This document shows, piece by piece, positions 1 through 10,764 of a stretch of 64,000 nucleotides of DNA. The notes beneath the pieces are model-generated. The model searched no databases. It had not been told where the DNA came from and saw only the letters and a list, made by a program, of their open reading frames with translations. The DNA is taken from positions 138,967 to 202,966 of the forward strand of contig NZ_JACCBZ010000008.1 of the NCBI RefSeq assembly GCF_013408825.1. The letters run 5' to 3'. The position numbers were made by a program, and so were the translations under genes. The DNA is from Mucilaginibacter tundrae. Lineage in GTDB: Bacteria; Bacteroidota; Bacteroidia; Sphingobacteriales; Sphingobacteriaceae. Numbering within the stretch: the stretch's first letter is position 1; every line of letters starts with the position of its first letter.

Positions 1-315
1 CAGATCTTGAAAGATGAGTATGGCATTGAGCCTGCTGCTGCAGCTGTTGCTGTTGCTGCTGCTCCAGCTGGTGGCGATGACGCTCCTGCAGCTGCTGCTG
101 AACAAACTGCATTTGATGTTATCCTGAAAGAAGCAGGTGGCTCAAAATTAGCAGTTGTTAAATTAGTAAAAGACCTTACCGGCCTTGGTTTGAAAGAAGC
201 TAAAGACTTAGTTGATGGTGCACCTAAAGAAGTTAAAACTGGTGTAACTAAAGAAGAAGCTGAATCTTTGAAAAAACAATTAGAAGAAGCCGGAGCGGTA
301 GTTGAGGTTAAATAA
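1..315 (+). CDS. rplL: 50S ribosomal protein L7/L12, 3' part
   Basis: C-terminal part of L7/L12, the stalk protein that recruits translation factors to the ribosome. The frame is open from base 1 ([11 protein letters not shown]), so the true start lies upstream of the window and the TTG at base 7 is only an internal leucine codon. Visible are the end of the N-terminal dimerisation domain, an Ala-rich hinge (about residues 10-35 of the visible part) and the factor-binding C-terminal domain starting at F-D-V-I-L. The visible 104 residues match the family's usual length of about 124. It lies upstream of rpoB as in the usual rplJL-rpoBC order. Identification is secure; only the N-terminus is missing. 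Confidence 0.97.
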   Translation, partial: QILKDEYGIEPAAAAVAVAAAPAGGDDAPAAAAEQTAFDVILKEAGGSKLAVVKLVKDLTGLGLKEAKDLVDGAPKEVKTGVTKEEAESLKKQLEEAGAVVEVK

Positions 316-339
316 TTTAACCCGATACACAATAGCATC

Positions 340-367
340 AGACTCCGACCGTTTTTGGTCGGGGTCT
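340..367 (+). terminator. Hairpin after rplL, possible attenuator
   Basis: AGACTCCGACC (340-350) pairs with GGTCGGGGTCT (357-367) with one G-T pair, around a GTTTTT loop. There is no clean T-run after the stem. It lies 25 bases after the rplL stop and 130 bases before rpoB, where partial termination between ribosomal-protein and polymerase genes is common. Whether it terminates or is an RNA-processing hairpin is not decided by the sequence. Confidence 0.45.
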
Positions 368-389
368 ATTGCTGTTTATAATGGTTTAG

Positions 390-462
390 ACATTTTAGAT
401 GTTTAGATTTGATATATTATCTCAAATCTCATATCTCTAAATCTCGCATCTAAAAACATCTA
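390..462. repeat. AT-rich word-repeat hairpin before rpoB
   Basis: TAGATGTTTAGATTTGA (396-412) is answered by an inverted copy that is itself spread out by repeated words of the kind TCAAATCTC, ATATCTC, TAAATCTC and GCATCT (422-462). The low-complexity, self-pairing style resembles the element between rpoB and rpoC (4310-4385) and the one at 28.9-29.0 kb. No coding potential is seen. Confidence 0.5.
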
Positions 463-496
463 CTTAAGTTTATTAATAAACTAAAATTATAATCCC

Positions 497-3400
497 TTGG
501 CAAACAACAATAATCAAAGAGTAAACTTTGCAACCAGCAGAAAGGTACTTGATTACCCTGATTTCCTGGATGTACAGTTGCAATCTTTTCAGGAATTTTT
601 TCAATTGGAAACTACTTCAGACAACCGCTATAAAGAAGGTTTGTTTAAAGTGTTTGCCGAAAACTTTCCAATTTCAGATTCAAGAAACATCTTTGTTTTA
701 GAATTTCTTGACTATTTTATTGATCCGCCACGTTATGATATACAAGAGTGTATTGAACGCGGATTAACTTATAGCGTGCCTTTAAAAGCCAAGTTGCGCC
801 TGTCATGTAATGACGAGGAGCACGAAGATTTTGAAACGATAGTACAGGACGTGTATTTGGGAACTATCCCTTATATGACTCCTAAAGGTACATTCGTTAT
901 CAATGGCGCCGAGCGTGTAATTGTATCGCAATTGCACCGTTCACCAGGTGTGTTCTTCGGCCAAAGCCGCCACACTAACGGTACTAAATTGTACTCTGCC
1001 CGTGTTATCCCTTTCAAAGGATCATGGATTGAGTTTGCTACAGACGTTAATAACGTGATGTATGCTTATATCGACCGTAAAAAGAAATTCCCGGTTACTA
1101 CCTTACTACGTGCCATTGGTTATGATTCTGATAAAGATATATTAGAATTATTTGAACTGGCTGACGAAGTTAAAGTTAGTAAATCAGGTCTTAAAAAATT
1201 CATTGGCCGTAAGCTTGCCGCAAGGGTGCTTAAAAAATGGGTTGAGGATTTTGTGGACGAAGATACCGGTGAAGTTGTTTCAATCGACCGTAACGAGATC
1301 ATTCTGGAGCGTGAAACCGTGCTTGAAGATGACCATATTGATATGATCATTGACGCAGGTGTAAAAACCATCATCCTGAACAAGGAAGACGCGGCTACCA
1401 GTGGTGATTACACTATCATATACAATACTTTACAAAAAGATACTTCAAACTCAGAGAAAGAAGCGGTTGAGCATATCTACCGTCAATTACGTAATGCTGA
1501 ACCACCTGATGAGGAAACTGCCCGTGGTATCATCGATCGTTTATTCTTCTCTGATAAAAGATATGACCTGGGTGATGTTGGTCGTTACCGCATCAACCGT
1601 AAATTAAAACTTAGCACTTCTGAAGAAACTAAAGTTTTAACCAAACAGGACATCATCGCGATAGTAAAATACCTGATCAAATTAATCAACTCAAAAGCAG
1701 AGGTGGATGATATTGATCACTTGTCAAACCGTCGTGTACGTACCGTAGGCGAGCAGTTATATGCTCAGTTCGGCGTAGGTTTAGCACGTATGGCCCGTAC
1801 CATCCGTGAGCGTATGAACATTCGTGATAACGAGGTGTTCACACCAACCGACCTGATCAACGCGCGTACATTATCATCAGTGATAAACTCGTTCTTCGGA
1901 ACAAACCAGCTATCACAGTTTATGGACCAAACCAATCCACTGGCAGAGATCACGCACAAGCGTCGTCTGTCAGCCTTAGGGCCCGGTGGTCTGTCTCGTG
2001 AGCGTGCAGGTTTCGAAGTTCGTGACGTGCATTACACCCACTACGGTAGGTTATGTACCATCGAAACTCCGGAAGGACCGAACATTGGTTTGATTTCATC
2101 ACTTTGCGTACACGCTAAGATCAATAACCTGGGCTTCATCGAAACACCATACAAACGTGTGGTTGATGGTGTAGTGTCAATGGATGAGCCGGTTGTGTAC
2201 TTATCTGCTGAGGACGAAGATGGTAAAACCATTGGACAGGCCAACGCGGTTTATGATGATAAAGGTGTATTTAGCACGCCACGTGTAAAAGCACGTTTTG
2301 AAGGTGACTTCCCGATTATCGAGCCGGATAGACTTGATTATATGGATATCGCCCCTAACCAGATCACTTCGATCGCGGCTTCATTAATCCCGTTCCTGGA
2401 ACATGACGATGCTAACCGTGCATTGATGGGTTCAAACATGCAACGCCAGGCCGTACCATTGTTACGCCCTGAAGCGCCAATTGTTGGTACTGGTTTGGAA
2501 GGCCGTGTGGCTAAAGATTCACGTACACTGATAAATGCAGAAGGTGACGGCGTTGTTGAGTATGTAGATGCCAACGAGATCCGTATTAAATATGACCGTA
2601 ACGAGCTTGATCGTTTGGTTTCATTTGATGGTGATTCACGCAGTTACCGTTTAACCAAGTTCAAGAAAACGAATCAGAGCACCACCATGAACCTTAAGCC
2701 AATTGTTAAAAAAGGCCAGAGGGTTGAAAAAGGTGAAGTACTTTGCGAAGGTTATGCTACCCAAAATGGTGAGCTTGCCTTAGGCCGTAACTTAAAAGTA
2801 GCATTCATGCCTTGGCAGGGATACAACTTTGAGGATGCGATCGTGATCTCTGAGCGCGTAGTTTCACAGGATATATTCACTTCACTTCACGTGGAGGAAT
2901 TTGAACTGGAAGTACGTGATACTAAACGTGGTGAAGAAGAATTAACACCGGATATTCCTAACGTATCAGAAGAAGCTACTAAAGACCTTGACGAAGACGG
3001 TATCATCCGTGTTGGTGCTGAGGTTAAAGAAGGCGATATCCTGATCGGTAAGATTACTCCAAAAGGCGAATCAGATCCTTCACCGGAAGAAAAACTATTA
3101 CGTGCCATATTTGGTGATAAAGCAGGTGATGTTAAAGATGCGTCTTTAAAAACTCCTCCATCTATCGCTGGTGTGGTTATCGATACCAAATTATTCTCAC
3201 GTGCTAAGAAAACTACGAAAGCAGAAGAAAAAGCACAGATAGAAAAATTGGATAATAAACATGATAAGGCTGTTAAAGACCTTAAAAATATACTGATCGA
3301 AAAGTTATTCGAGATTGTGAATGGTAAAACATCACAAGGTGTATTTAATGTTTACAAAGAGTTACAGGTTGCTAAAGGTGTTAAATTCACTCAAAAAATC

Positions 3401-4300
3401 CTGGTTGAGCTTAATTATGATAATATTAACCCAACCAAATGGACAACTGATGATGATAAAAACGACCAGATAAAACTTCTTCTTCATAACTACAACATCA
3501 AGGTTAACGAGGAATTAGGTGCTTATCGTCGTGATAAATTCGCTATCAGTGTGGGTGATGAACTTCCTTCAGGTATCGTGCAAATGGCTAAAGTTTACAT
3601 CGCTAAAAAGCGTAAGCTTAAAGTGGGTGATAAAATGGCAGGCCGCCACGGTAACAAAGGTATTGTTGCACGTATTGTACGTGACGAGGACATGCCTTTC
3701 TTAGAGGATGGAACACCGGTTGATATCGTGTTGAACCCGCTGGGTGTACCTTCACGTATGAACTTAGGGCAGATCTACGAAACTGTATTAGGATGGGCCG
3801 GTAAAGAGCTGGGCATTAAATTCGCTACTCCGATTTTTGATGGTGCAAGCCATGAAGAAGTGGAAGAGTGGGTTAAAAAGGCCAACTTGCCTGAATCAGG
3901 CCGTACCTATTTATACAACGGTTTAACAGGCGATCGTTTCGACCAGCAGACTACAGTAGGTATTATATACATGCTGAAATTAGGTCACATGGTTGATGAT
4001 AAGATGCACGCGCGTTCAATCGGGCCATACTCATTAATTACACAACAACCATTGGGTGGTAAAGCCCAGTTCGGTGGTCAGCGTTTTGGTGAGATGGAAG
4101 TTTGGGCACTGGAAGCATTCGGTGCAGCAAACATCTTGCAAGAGATCTTGACCGTTAAATCTGATGATGTTATCGGCCGCGCTAAAACTTACGAGGCTAT
4201 TGTTAAAGGTGAAAACCTGCCAACTCCTTCGGTTCCGGAATCATTCAACGTATTGGTTCACGAATTAAGAGGTTTAGGTTTGGATATCACATTAGAATAA
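497..4300 (+). CDS. rpoB: DNA-directed RNA polymerase subunit beta
   Basis: Beta subunit of RNA polymerase (1267 aa, normal for Bacteroidota). The rifampicin pocket lies at about residues 466-500 and is wild type at the usual resistance positions (D477, H487, S492; D516, H526, S531 in E. coli numbering), so sensitivity is predicted. The conserved [10 protein letters not shown] block follows directly, and the C-terminus carries G-G-Q-R-F-G-E-M-E. The start is the TTG at 497: an in-frame TAA lies just upstream (482-484), and the next ATG is far inside conserved sequence. There is no evident Shine-Dalgarno site, as is usual in this phylum. It is followed by rpoC 102 bases downstream. Confidence 0.99.
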   Translation: MANNNNQRVNFATSRKVLDYPDFLDVQLQSFQEFFQLETTSDNRYKEGLFKVFAENFPISDSRNIFVLEFLDYFIDPPRYDIQECIERGLTYSVPLKAKLRLSCNDEEHEDFETIVQDVYLGTIPYMTPKGTFVINGAERVIVSQLHRSPGVFFGQSRHTNGTKLYSARVIPFKGSWIEFATDVNNVMYAYIDRKKKFPVTTLLRAIGYDSDKDILELFELADEVKVSKSGLKKFIGRKLAARVLKKWVEDFVDEDTGEVVSIDRNEIILERETVLEDDHIDMIIDAGVKTIILNKEDAATSGDYTIIYNTLQKDTSNSEKEAVEHIYRQLRNAEPPDEETARGIIDRLFFSDKRYDLGDVGRYRINRKLKLSTSEETKVLTKQDIIAIVKYLIKLINSKAEVDDIDHLSNRRVRTVGEQLYAQFGVGLARMARTIRERMNIRDNEVFTPTDLINARTLSSVINSFFGTNQLSQFMDQTNPLAEITHKRRLSALGPGGLSRERAGFEVRDVHYTHYGRLCTIETPEGPNIGLISSLCVHAKINNLGFIETPYKRVVDGVVSMDEPVVYLSAEDEDGKTIGQANAVYDDKGVFSTPRVKARFEGDFPIIEPDRLDYMDIAPNQITSIAASLIPFLEHDDANRALMGSNMQRQAVPLLRPEAPIVGTGLEGRVAKDSRTLINAEGDGVVEYVDANEIRIKYDRNELDRLVSFDGDSRSYRLTKFKKTNQSTTMNLKPIVKKGQRVEKGEVLCEGYATQNGELALGRNLKVAFMPWQGYNFEDAIVISERVVSQDIFTSLHVEEFELEVRDTKRGEEELTPDIPNVSEEATKDLDEDGIIRVGAEVKEGDILIGKITPKGESDPSPEEKLLRAIFGDKAGDVKDASLKTPPSIAGVVIDTKLFSRAKKTTKAEEKAQIEKLDNKHDKAVKDLKNILIEKLFEIVNGKTSQGVFNVYKELQVAKGVKFTQKILVELNYDNINPTKWTTDDDKNDQIKLLLHNYNIKVNEELGAYRRDKFAISVGDELPSGIVQMAKVYIAKKRKLKVGDKMAGRHGNKGIVARIVRDEDMPFLEDGTPVDIVLNPLGVPSRMNLGQIYETVLGWAGKELGIKFATPIFDGASHEEVEEWVKKANLPESGRTYLYNGLTGDRFDQQTTVGIIYMLKLGHMVDDKMHARSIGPYSLITQQPLGGKAQFGGQRFGEMEVWALEAFGAANILQEILTVKSDDVIGRAKTYEAIVKGENLPTPSVPESFNVLVHELRGLGLDITLE

Positions 4301-4304
4301 GAAT

Positions 4305-4385
4305 AAGGCAAAAGGATAAAGGTAAAAGGTTAAAGGCAATAGTGCCAAACCTTTTACCCTTCACCTTTAACCTTTCACCTTCATT
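4305..4385. repeat. Word-repeat palindrome between rpoB and rpoC
   Basis: Purine words (AAAGG, TAAAAGG, TTAAAGG) at 4310-4340 face their inverted copies (CCTTTTACC, CACCTTTAACC, TTTCACCTT) at 4345-4382. GGTAAAAGGTT can pair with AACCTTTTACC, giving a long imperfect hairpin. It lies inside the rpoBC transcript and could slow transcription or be a processing site, but it has no terminator T-run. It looks like a dispersed element, not a conserved leader. Confidence 0.5.
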
Positions 4386-4402
4386 TAAAAAACAAGGAGA
4401 CT

Positions 4403-7400
4403 ATGTCTTACAAAAAGGATAATAAAATCAAAAGTAATTTCACCACTATTACCATCAGCTTAGCCTCACCTGAGTCTATCCTGGAGCGTTCAAGTGGCGA
4501 AGTTTTAAAACCGGAAACCATTAACTACAGAACTTACAAACCTGAACGTGATGGTTTGTTTTGCGAACGTATATTCGGCCCGGTTAAAGATTATGAGTGC
4601 CATTGCGGTAAATACAAACGTATCCGTTATAAAGGTATCGTTTGCGACCGTTGCGGTGTTGAAGTAACTGAAAAGAAAGTACGTCGTGAGCGTATGGGCC
4701 ATATTAACTTGGTGGTTCCTGTTGCGCACATCTGGTACTTCCGTTCATTACCAAATAAAATTGGTTACTTGTTAGGCTTACCTACAAAAAGATTAGACTT
4801 GATTATTTACTACGAACGTTATGTAGTAATACAAGCTGGTATTAAGGAAGCTGATGGCATCAATAAAATGGATTTCCTTACTGAAGAAGAATACCTGGAT
4901 GTTTTGGATACACTTCCAAAAGAAAACCAGTATTTAGATGATAAGGATCCACAGAAATTCGTAGCTAAAATGGGTGCTGAAGCTTTAGAAGAGCTTTTAA
5001 AACGCCTTGACCTTGACGAGCTTTCTTTCAGCTTACGTCACCAGGCTGCTAACGAAACTTCACAACAACGTAAAAACGAAGCTTTAAAACGTTTACAGGT
5101 TGTTGAAGCTTTCCGCGATTCAAAAGACAGGATCGAAAATAACCCCGAGTGGATGATCGTTAAGATCGTTCCGGTTATCCCGCCTGAATTACGCCCGTTA
5201 GTTCCATTGGAAGGTGGCCGTTTCGCTACTTCAGATTTGAACGATCTATACCGTCGTGTAATTATCCGTAACAACCGTTTAAAACGTTTGATCGAGATCA
5301 AAGCGCCGGAAGTTATTTTACGTAACGAAAAACGTATGTTACAGGAAGCTGTCGACTCGTTGTTCGATAACTCACGTAAAGTAAACGCCGTTAAAACTGA
5401 AGGTAACCGTGCCTTAAAATCACTTTCAGACATCCTGAAAGGTAAACAAGGCCGTTTCCGTCAAAACTTATTAGGTAAACGTGTGGATTATTCAGCACGT
5501 TCGGTAATTGTTGTAGGTCCAAACCTTAAATTACATGAGTGCGGTTTACCAAAAGATATGGCTGCTGAGTTATTCAAACCATTTATCATCCGTAAGATGA
5601 TTGAGCGTGGTGTGGTTAAAACAGTAAAATCTGCCAAAAAAATCGTTGACCGTAAAGACCCATTAGTTTGGGATATATTAGAGAATGTATTAAAAGGACA
5701 CCCTGTATTACTAAACCGTGCGCCTACGCTGCACAGGTTAGGTATCCAGTCGTTCCAGCCAAAATTGGTTGAAGGTAAAGCTATCCAGTTACACCCGTTA
5801 ACTTGTACAGCCTTCAATGCGGATTTTGACGGTGACCAGATGGCCGTTCACGTACCACTAGGTAACGCGGCAATTTTGGAAGCCCAAATTTTAATGCTTG
5901 CATCACACAACATCCTTAACCCTGCAAACGGTACTCCAATTACAGTACCATCACAGGATATGGTACTTGGTTTGTACTACATAACCAAAGGCCGTAAAAC
6001 AGAAGAAGGACACATTGTTAAAGGTTCAGGCTTAACATTCTACTCTGCTGAAGAAGTTATCATCGCTTATAACGAGAAAAAACTTGACCTGCACGCGTTT
6101 ATCAAGGTGAGAGCCAATGTTAAAGAACGTGATGGCAGCATTGTAAATAAAATTATTGATACCACTGTAGGCCGCGTATTGTTTAACCAACACGTACCAG
6201 CCGAAGTTGGTTACATAAATGAATTATTAACCAAAAAATCACTTCGTGATATCATTGGTGAAGTAGTTAAAAATACTGGTATGGCACGTGCTGCCCAATT
6301 CCTTGATGATATTAAGGAATTAGGTTTCAAAATGGCATTTCAGGGTGGTTTATCATTTAACCTGAAGGATATTAATATCCCTGCGCAAAAAGTTACGCTT
6401 ATTGAGCAGGCTTCGAAAGAAGTTGAAGAGGTTATGGGTAACTACAACATGGGTTTCATCACTAACAATGAGCGTTACAATCAGATCATCGATATCTGGA
6501 CACGTATCAACAACCGCTTAACAGCGAATGTGATGGAGATCTTGTCAACAGACAACCAGGGATTCAACTCAGTATACATGATGCTTGACTCAGGTGCGCG
6601 TGGTTCTAAAGAGCAGATCCGTCAGCTTGCAGGTATGCGTGGTTTGATGGCGAAACCTCAAAAATCAGGTTCAGGTGGCGAGATCATTGAAAACCCGATC
6701 CTTTCAAACTTTAAAGAAGGTTTGTCAGTATTGGAATACTTTATCTCTACCCACGGTGCACGTAAAGGTTTGGCGGATACAGCGTTAAAAACTGCGGATG
6801 CTGGTTACTTAACCCGTAGGTTGCATGACGTTGCCCAGGATATGATTGTTGGTGAAGAAGATTGCGGTACTTTAAGAGGTATATACACAACCGCCCTTAA
6901 AGATAACGAGGATATTGTTGAGCCGTTACACGAACGTATTTTAGGCCGTACTGCCCTTAATGATGTTTATGATCCTATCTCTAACGAATTGTTAGTAGCT
7001 GCCGGTCATGACATTACTGAAGAAATATCAAAAACTATCGAAAACTCTCCGTTAGAGGGTATCGAGATCCGTTCGGTATTAACTTGCGAAAGCAGGCGTG
7101 GTGTATGTGCATTATGCTACGGCCGTAACTTGGCAAGCGGTAAACGCGTGCAACGAGGCGAGGCTGTTGGTGTAATTGCTGCACAGTCAATCGGTGAGCC
7201 CGGTACACAGTTAACGTTACGTACCTTCCACGTGGGTGGTACAGCGTCAAACATCGCGGCTGAATCACAGATCAATGCAAGGTTTGAAGGTATTATCGAA
7301 TTCGAAAACGTTCGTACAGTACAATACAAGACTGCAGAAGATGGCCCGGTTGAAGTAGTATTAGGCCGTTCAGGTGAGTTCCGTATTGTAGAAGAAGGAA

Positions 7401-8689
7401 CCAACAAGGTTATTGTAACTAACAATATCCCTTACGGTGCTTACTTATACGTTAAAGACGGGAGCAAAATTGCTAAAGGCGACCGCATCTGTTCATGGGA
7501 TCCGTACAATGCGGTAATCATATCTGAATTTGCAGGTTCAACCCAGTTTGAAGCTGTATTGGAAGGTATTACTTTCCGTGAAGAATCAGATGAGCAAACA
7601 GGTCACCGTGAAAAAGTAATTATCGATACCAGAGATAAAACTAAAAACCCGGTTATCCAGGTTGTTGATAAAGGCAACGTGATTAAAGGTTATAACATTC
7701 CAGTAGGCGCACACATCGCTGTTGATGAAGGCGAGAAATTACAAACCGGACAAGTCATTGCTAAGATTCCACGTTCAACCGGAAAAACACGAGATATCAC
7801 AGGTGGTTTACCACGTGTAACTGAGTTGTTTGAAGCACGTAACCCATCAAACCCTGCGGTAGTAACCGAAATTGATGGTGTGGTAACATTAGGTGGCGTT
7901 AAACGTGGTAACCGCGAAATGACCATCGAATCAAAAGACGGTCAGGTTAAAAAATACCTTGTTCCATTGTCTAAACACATCCTGGTACAGGATAATGACT
8001 TTGTGAAAGCTGGTATGCCATTGTCTGATGGTTCTATCTCTCCTGCCGACATCCTGGCTATTAAAGGCCCTGCTGCAGTACAGGAATACTTAGTAAATGG
8101 TATACAAGAAGTTTACCGTTTACAAGGTGTGAAGATCAATGATAAACACTTCGAAGTAATCGTTCACCAAATGATGCAAAAAGTATCAATTGAGGATGCC
8201 GGTGATACTACGTTCCTTGAAAAAGAAGCGGTTGATAGCTGGGATTTCATGATCGAGAACGACGAAATTTTCGATAAGAAAGTTGTTGTTGAACCAGGTG
8301 ATTCTACCTCCGTAAAATCAGGCCAGATCATATCTGTTAGAAAGCTTCGCGACGAAAACTCTATCTTAAAACGTAAAGATTTAAGGTTAGTTGAAGTAAG
8401 GGATGCTATCGCAGCTACATCAAGCCCGATATTACAAGGTATCACAAGAGCGTCGTTAGGCACCAAGTCGTTTATCTCGGCAGCATCGTTCCAGGAAACT
8501 ACCAAAGTACTGAACGAAGCAGCAATAGCAGGTAAAAAAGATTTTATGCTTGGCCTGAAAGAAAACGTAATTGTTGGTCACCTAATTCCATCAGGAACAG
8601 GTTTACGCGCATACGAAAATATCCGTGTAGGCTCTCAAGAGGAATTCGATCGTTTAATGGCTTCAAAAACTGAAGAAGTAGAAGCATAA
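4403..8689 (+). CDS. rpoC: DNA-directed RNA polymerase subunit beta'
   Basis: Beta' subunit of RNA polymerase (1428 aa). Seen: the N-terminal zinc site C66-x-C68...C81-x2-C84; the catalytic N-A-D-F-D-G-D motif with metal-binding D474, D476 and D478; the [12 protein letters not shown] second zinc cluster near residue 900; and [13 protein letters not shown] of the trigger loop. An AAGGAGA sequence 5 bases before the ATG at 4403 is one of the few good ribosome-binding sites in the window. The gene ends in a strong terminator at 8710, so rplL-rpoB-rpoC form the end of a transcription unit. Confidence 0.99.
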   Translation: MSYKKDNKIKSNFTTITISLASPESILERSSGEVLKPETINYRTYKPERDGLFCERIFGPVKDYECHCGKYKRIRYKGIVCDRCGVEVTEKKVRRERMGHINLVVPVAHIWYFRSLPNKIGYLLGLPTKRLDLIIYYERYVVIQAGIKEADGINKMDFLTEEEYLDVLDTLPKENQYLDDKDPQKFVAKMGAEALEELLKRLDLDELSFSLRHQAANETSQQRKNEALKRLQVVEAFRDSKDRIENNPEWMIVKIVPVIPPELRPLVPLEGGRFATSDLNDLYRRVIIRNNRLKRLIEIKAPEVILRNEKRMLQEAVDSLFDNSRKVNAVKTEGNRALKSLSDILKGKQGRFRQNLLGKRVDYSARSVIVVGPNLKLHECGLPKDMAAELFKPFIIRKMIERGVVKTVKSAKKIVDRKDPLVWDILENVLKGHPVLLNRAPTLHRLGIQSFQPKLVEGKAIQLHPLTCTAFNADFDGDQMAVHVPLGNAAILEAQILMLASHNILNPANGTPITVPSQDMVLGLYYITKGRKTEEGHIVKGSGLTFYSAEEVIIAYNEKKLDLHAFIKVRANVKERDGSIVNKIIDTTVGRVLFNQHVPAEVGYINELLTKKSLRDIIGEVVKNTGMARAAQFLDDIKELGFKMAFQGGLSFNLKDINIPAQKVTLIEQASKEVEEVMGNYNMGFITNNERYNQIIDIWTRINNRLTANVMEILSTDNQGFNSVYMMLDSGARGSKEQIRQLAGMRGLMAKPQKSGSGGEIIENPILSNFKEGLSVLEYFISTHGARKGLADTALKTADAGYLTRRLHDVAQDMIVGEEDCGTLRGIYTTALKDNEDIVEPLHERILGRTALNDVYDPISNELLVAAGHDITEEISKTIENSPLEGIEIRSVLTCESRRGVCALCYGRNLASGKRVQRGEAVGVIAAQSIGEPGTQLTLRTFHVGGTASNIAAESQINARFEGIIEFENVRTVQYKTAEDGPVEVVLGRSGEFRIVEEGTNKVIVTNNIPYGAYLYVKDGSKIAKGDRICSWDPYNAVIISEFAGSTQFEAVLEGITFREESDEQTGHREKVIIDTRDKTKNPVIQVVDKGNVIKGYNIPVGAHIAVDEGEKLQTGQVIAKIPRSTGKTRDITGGLPRVTELFEARNPSNPAVVTEIDGVVTLGGVKRGNREMTIESKDGQVKKYLVPLSKHILVQDNDFVKAGMPLSDGSISPADILAIKGPAAVQEYLVNGIQEVYRLQGVKINDKHFEVIVHQMMQKVSIEDAGDTTFLEKEAVDSWDFMIENDEIFDKKVVVEPGDSTSVKSGQIISVRKLRDENSILKRKDLRLVEVRDAIAATSSPILQGITRASLGTKSFISAASFQETTKVLNEAAIAGKKDFMLGLKENVIVGHLIPSGTGLRAYENIRVGSQEEFDRLMASKTEEVEA

Positions 8690-8709
8690 CTATAAACGTT
8701 ATAAATTTT

Positions 8710-8742
8710 AAGCCTGCCAATGAAAATTGGCAGGCTTTTTTG
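8710..8742 (+). terminator. Intrinsic terminator of rpoC
   Basis: AAGCCTGCCAAT pairs perfectly with ATTGGCAGGCTT around a GAAA loop, followed by a run of T. This is a textbook rho-independent terminator 20 bases after the rpoC stop. Confidence 0.93.
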
Positions 8743-8797
8743 TAACATATTTGAGCCTTATGCTATAATATAGTACCTCTATATACAATAAATATTA

Positions 8798-8825
8798 AAA
8801 GCCTTTCCATAAACGGAAAGGCTTT
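8798..8825 (+). terminator. Second hairpin, before DUF3467 gene
   Basis: AAAGCCTTTCC and GGAAAGGCTTT form an 11-bp stem around ATAAAC. It ends only 14 bases before the ATG at 8840. A -7-like box TATTTTCG (8828-8835) lies between, so transcription of the next gene may start almost at its ATG. The stem could be a backup terminator or part of the promoter region. Confidence 0.5.
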
Positions 8826-8839
8826 GTTATTTTCGCAGG

Positions 8840-9151
8840 ATGGAAGAACAAAATGAAAATCAATTGAGTATTGAACTCTCTGAAGAAGTTTCGGAAGGGA
8901 TCTATTCCAACCTGGCTATCATTACCCATTCAAGCTCTGAGTTTGTGTTGGATTTTATCCGCGTGATGCCTGGCGTACCCAAAGCTAAAGTAAAATCGAG
9001 GATCATCTTAACCCCTGAACATGCCAAACGTTTACTTTCTGCATTGTCGGATAATGTAGAGAAATTTGAGGCGGCAAATGGCCGTATCAAAACACAACAG
9101 GAACCATCAGGCTTCCCGATGAATTTTGGCGGAACAGTAGGGCAGGCTTAA
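8840..9151 (+). CDS. DUF3467 family protein
   Basis: Small protein (103 aa) of the DUF3467 family, recognised from the E-G-I-Y-S-N-L-A-I-I-T-H-S-S-S-E-F-V-L-D-F core, followed by a P-G-V-P-K-A-K-V-x-S-R-I-I-L-T-P-x-H-A-K-R-L-L segment. No enzymatic motif, signal peptide or membrane segment is visible. The molecular role is unknown to me; the family is widespread in bacteria as a cytoplasmic protein. It ends 2 bases before cysC, so the two are probably co-transcribed. Start ATG 8840 is the only sensible one. Confidence 0.85.
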   Translation: MEEQNENQLSIELSEEVSEGIYSNLAIITHSSSEFVLDFIRVMPGVPKAKVKSRIILTPEHAKRLLSALSDNVEKFEAANGRIKTQQEPSGFPMNFGGTVGQA

Positions 9152-9153
9152 TA

Positions 9154-9750
9154 ATGGAAGAGAAACTTCACATCGTTGAACATCAATTTAAAATAAGCCG
9201 CGCCGAACGCGAAAATATTAATGGCCATAAGGCTATTTGTGTTTGGTTTACAGGTTTATCTGGTTCAGGTAAAAGTACATTGGCCAGTCACCTGGAAGAA
9301 GAACTTTTCAAGAAAGGCTATAAAACTTATGTACTTGATGGCGATAACATACGCAACGGTTTAAGTAAGGACCTCACTTTTACTGAAAAAGACCGGGATG
9401 AAAACCTGCGCCGCATTGGTGAAGTAGCCAAACTAATGTGCGATGCCGGGATTATAGTAATAGCTGCCTTTGTTAGCCCTTTTATACATGAAAGGCAGAT
9501 GCTGCGCAACATAATAGGCGACCTATATAACGAGGTTTTTGTAGATACTCCCCTGGAAATCTGCGAACAACGTGATATAAAAGGATTATATAAAAAGGCA
9601 AGACGAGGAGAAATTGCTAACTTTACCGGAATTGGTTCGCCTTACGAACCACCCTTAACTGCCGAAATTCGTGTCGAAACAAAAAACTTGTCGATAAATC
9701 AATCGGTAAGTTTAGTTTTGGAAAATATTTTACCCAAAATACAGCTATAA
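9154..9750 (+). CDS. cysC: Adenylyl-sulfate kinase
   Basis: APS kinase (198 aa): phosphorylates adenosine 5'-phosphosulfate to PAPS with ATP in the cytoplasm. The Walker A loop G-L-S-G-S-G-K-S-T is at residues 34-42, followed by L-D-G-D-N-I-R-N-G-L and the conserved F-x-x-x-x-R-x-x-N-x-R-R-I-G-E-V-A-K block. A lid segment (K-G-L-Y-K-K-A-R-x-G-E-I) and F-T-G-I-G-S-P-Y-E-P-P complete the family pattern. It is clustered with cysD (9 bases downstream) and cysN, so the trio makes PAPS from sulfate. Confidence 0.96.
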   Translation: MEEKLHIVEHQFKISRAERENINGHKAICVWFTGLSGSGKSTLASHLEEELFKKGYKTYVLDGDNIRNGLSKDLTFTEKDRDENLRRIGEVAKLMCDAGIIVIAAFVSPFIHERQMLRNIIGDLYNEVFVDTPLEICEQRDIKGLYKKARRGEIANFTGIGSPYEPPLTAEIRVETKNLSINQSVSLVLENILPKIQL

Positions 9751-9759
9751 TTAATAATA

Positions 9760-10665
9760 ATGTCTAAATATTACCTTACCCATCTTCAGGAGCTTGAATC
9801 AGAAGCCATATATGTAATTAGGGAGGTTGTCGCTCAGTTTGACAGGCCCGCCATATTGTTTTCCGGTGGTAAAGATTCTATTGTGGTAACGCATTTAGCC
9901 CGCAAGGCTTTTTACCCGGCACGCATACCCATGCCGCTAATACATATTGATACTGGCCATAATTTTATCGAAACGATGGAATTTCGTGATAATTTGGTTG
10001 ATGAATTGGGTATACAATTAATAGTAGGTTCCGTACAAGCTGCCATTGATAAAGGCCGTGCTGTAGAAGAGGAAGGTATCAATGCCAGCCGTAATGAATT
10101 GCAGATCGTATCGTTATTAGACGCTATCGAAGAAAATAAAATTGATGCCGCCATTGGTGGTGCCCGTCGTGATGAGGAAAAAGCACGTGCAAAAGAACGT
10201 TTCTTCTCGCATCGTGATGACTTCGGCCAGTGGGATCCAAAAAACCAACGCCCCGAGCTTTGGAATATGTTTAATGGCCATAAACGTATGGGTGAACATT
10301 TCAGAGTGTTCCCGATAAGTAACTGGACCGAAATGGACGTTTGGAATTATATTCTCCACGAAAATATCCCTATACCGTCGTTATACTTTGCACATGAGCG
10401 CGAAGCCGTTTACCGCGATGGTACCTGGTTGCCAAACTCTGAATTTTTAGTGCTGCGCGAAGGTGAAAAAGTAGAAAAGAAAAGGATGCGTTTCCGTACC
10501 CTGGGCGATATTACCATAACCGGTGGCATTGAATCAGACGCGGATACATTGGAAAAAATCGTTGAAGAAATCTCAGCAACCAGGAGCACCGAACGTGGTA
10601 ACCGCAGCGATGATAAGCGCTCCGATACTTCAATGGAAGACAGAAAAAAACAAGGCTATTTTTAA
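9760..10665 (+). CDS. cysD: Sulfate adenylyltransferase subunit 2
   Basis: Small catalytic subunit of ATP sulfurylase (301 aa), forming APS from sulfate and ATP together with the GTPase CysN. The PP-loop S35-G-G-K-D-S40 of the ATP pyrophosphatase fold is near the N-terminus. Further family marks are H-I-D-T-G-H-N-F, G-G-A-R-R-D-E-E-K-A-R-A-K-E-R and the C-terminal R-x-R-T-L-G-D-I-T-x-T-G-x-I-E-S. It lies between cysC and cysN. Start ATG at 9760. Confidence 0.97.
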   Translation: MSKYYLTHLQELESEAIYVIREVVAQFDRPAILFSGGKDSIVVTHLARKAFYPARIPMPLIHIDTGHNFIETMEFRDNLVDELGIQLIVGSVQAAIDKGRAVEEEGINASRNELQIVSLLDAIEENKIDAAIGGARRDEEKARAKERFFSHRDDFGQWDPKNQRPELWNMFNGHKRMGEHFRVFPISNWTEMDVWNYILHENIPIPSLYFAHEREAVYRDGTWLPNSEFLVLREGEKVEKKRMRFRTLGDITITGGIESDADTLEKIVEEISATRSTERGNRSDDKRSDTSMEDRKKQGYF

Positions 10666-10720
10666 TTAAATACCTGATCATATACAAAAATTTGGCTTCG
10701 GCCTTTAGTTAATTTTTGAT

Positions 10721-10741
10721 AAATATCCGCGAGAGATATTT
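10721..10741 (+). promoter_or_regulatory. Small hairpin ahead of cysN
   Basis: AAATATC (10721-10727) and GATATTT (10735-10741) are perfect inverted copies around CGCGAGA, in the 99-base gap between cysD and cysN. It is directly upstream of the cysN start region, so it could affect initiation. No known riboswitch is recognised. Confidence 0.3.
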
Positions 10742-10764
10742 ATTTGCAAGCACAACAAAAAGAA

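Noticed and set aside
497..4300. Rifampicin-resistance substitution in rpoB
   Set aside because: The resistance-determining segment has the wild-type residues at the common positions (D477, H487, S492).
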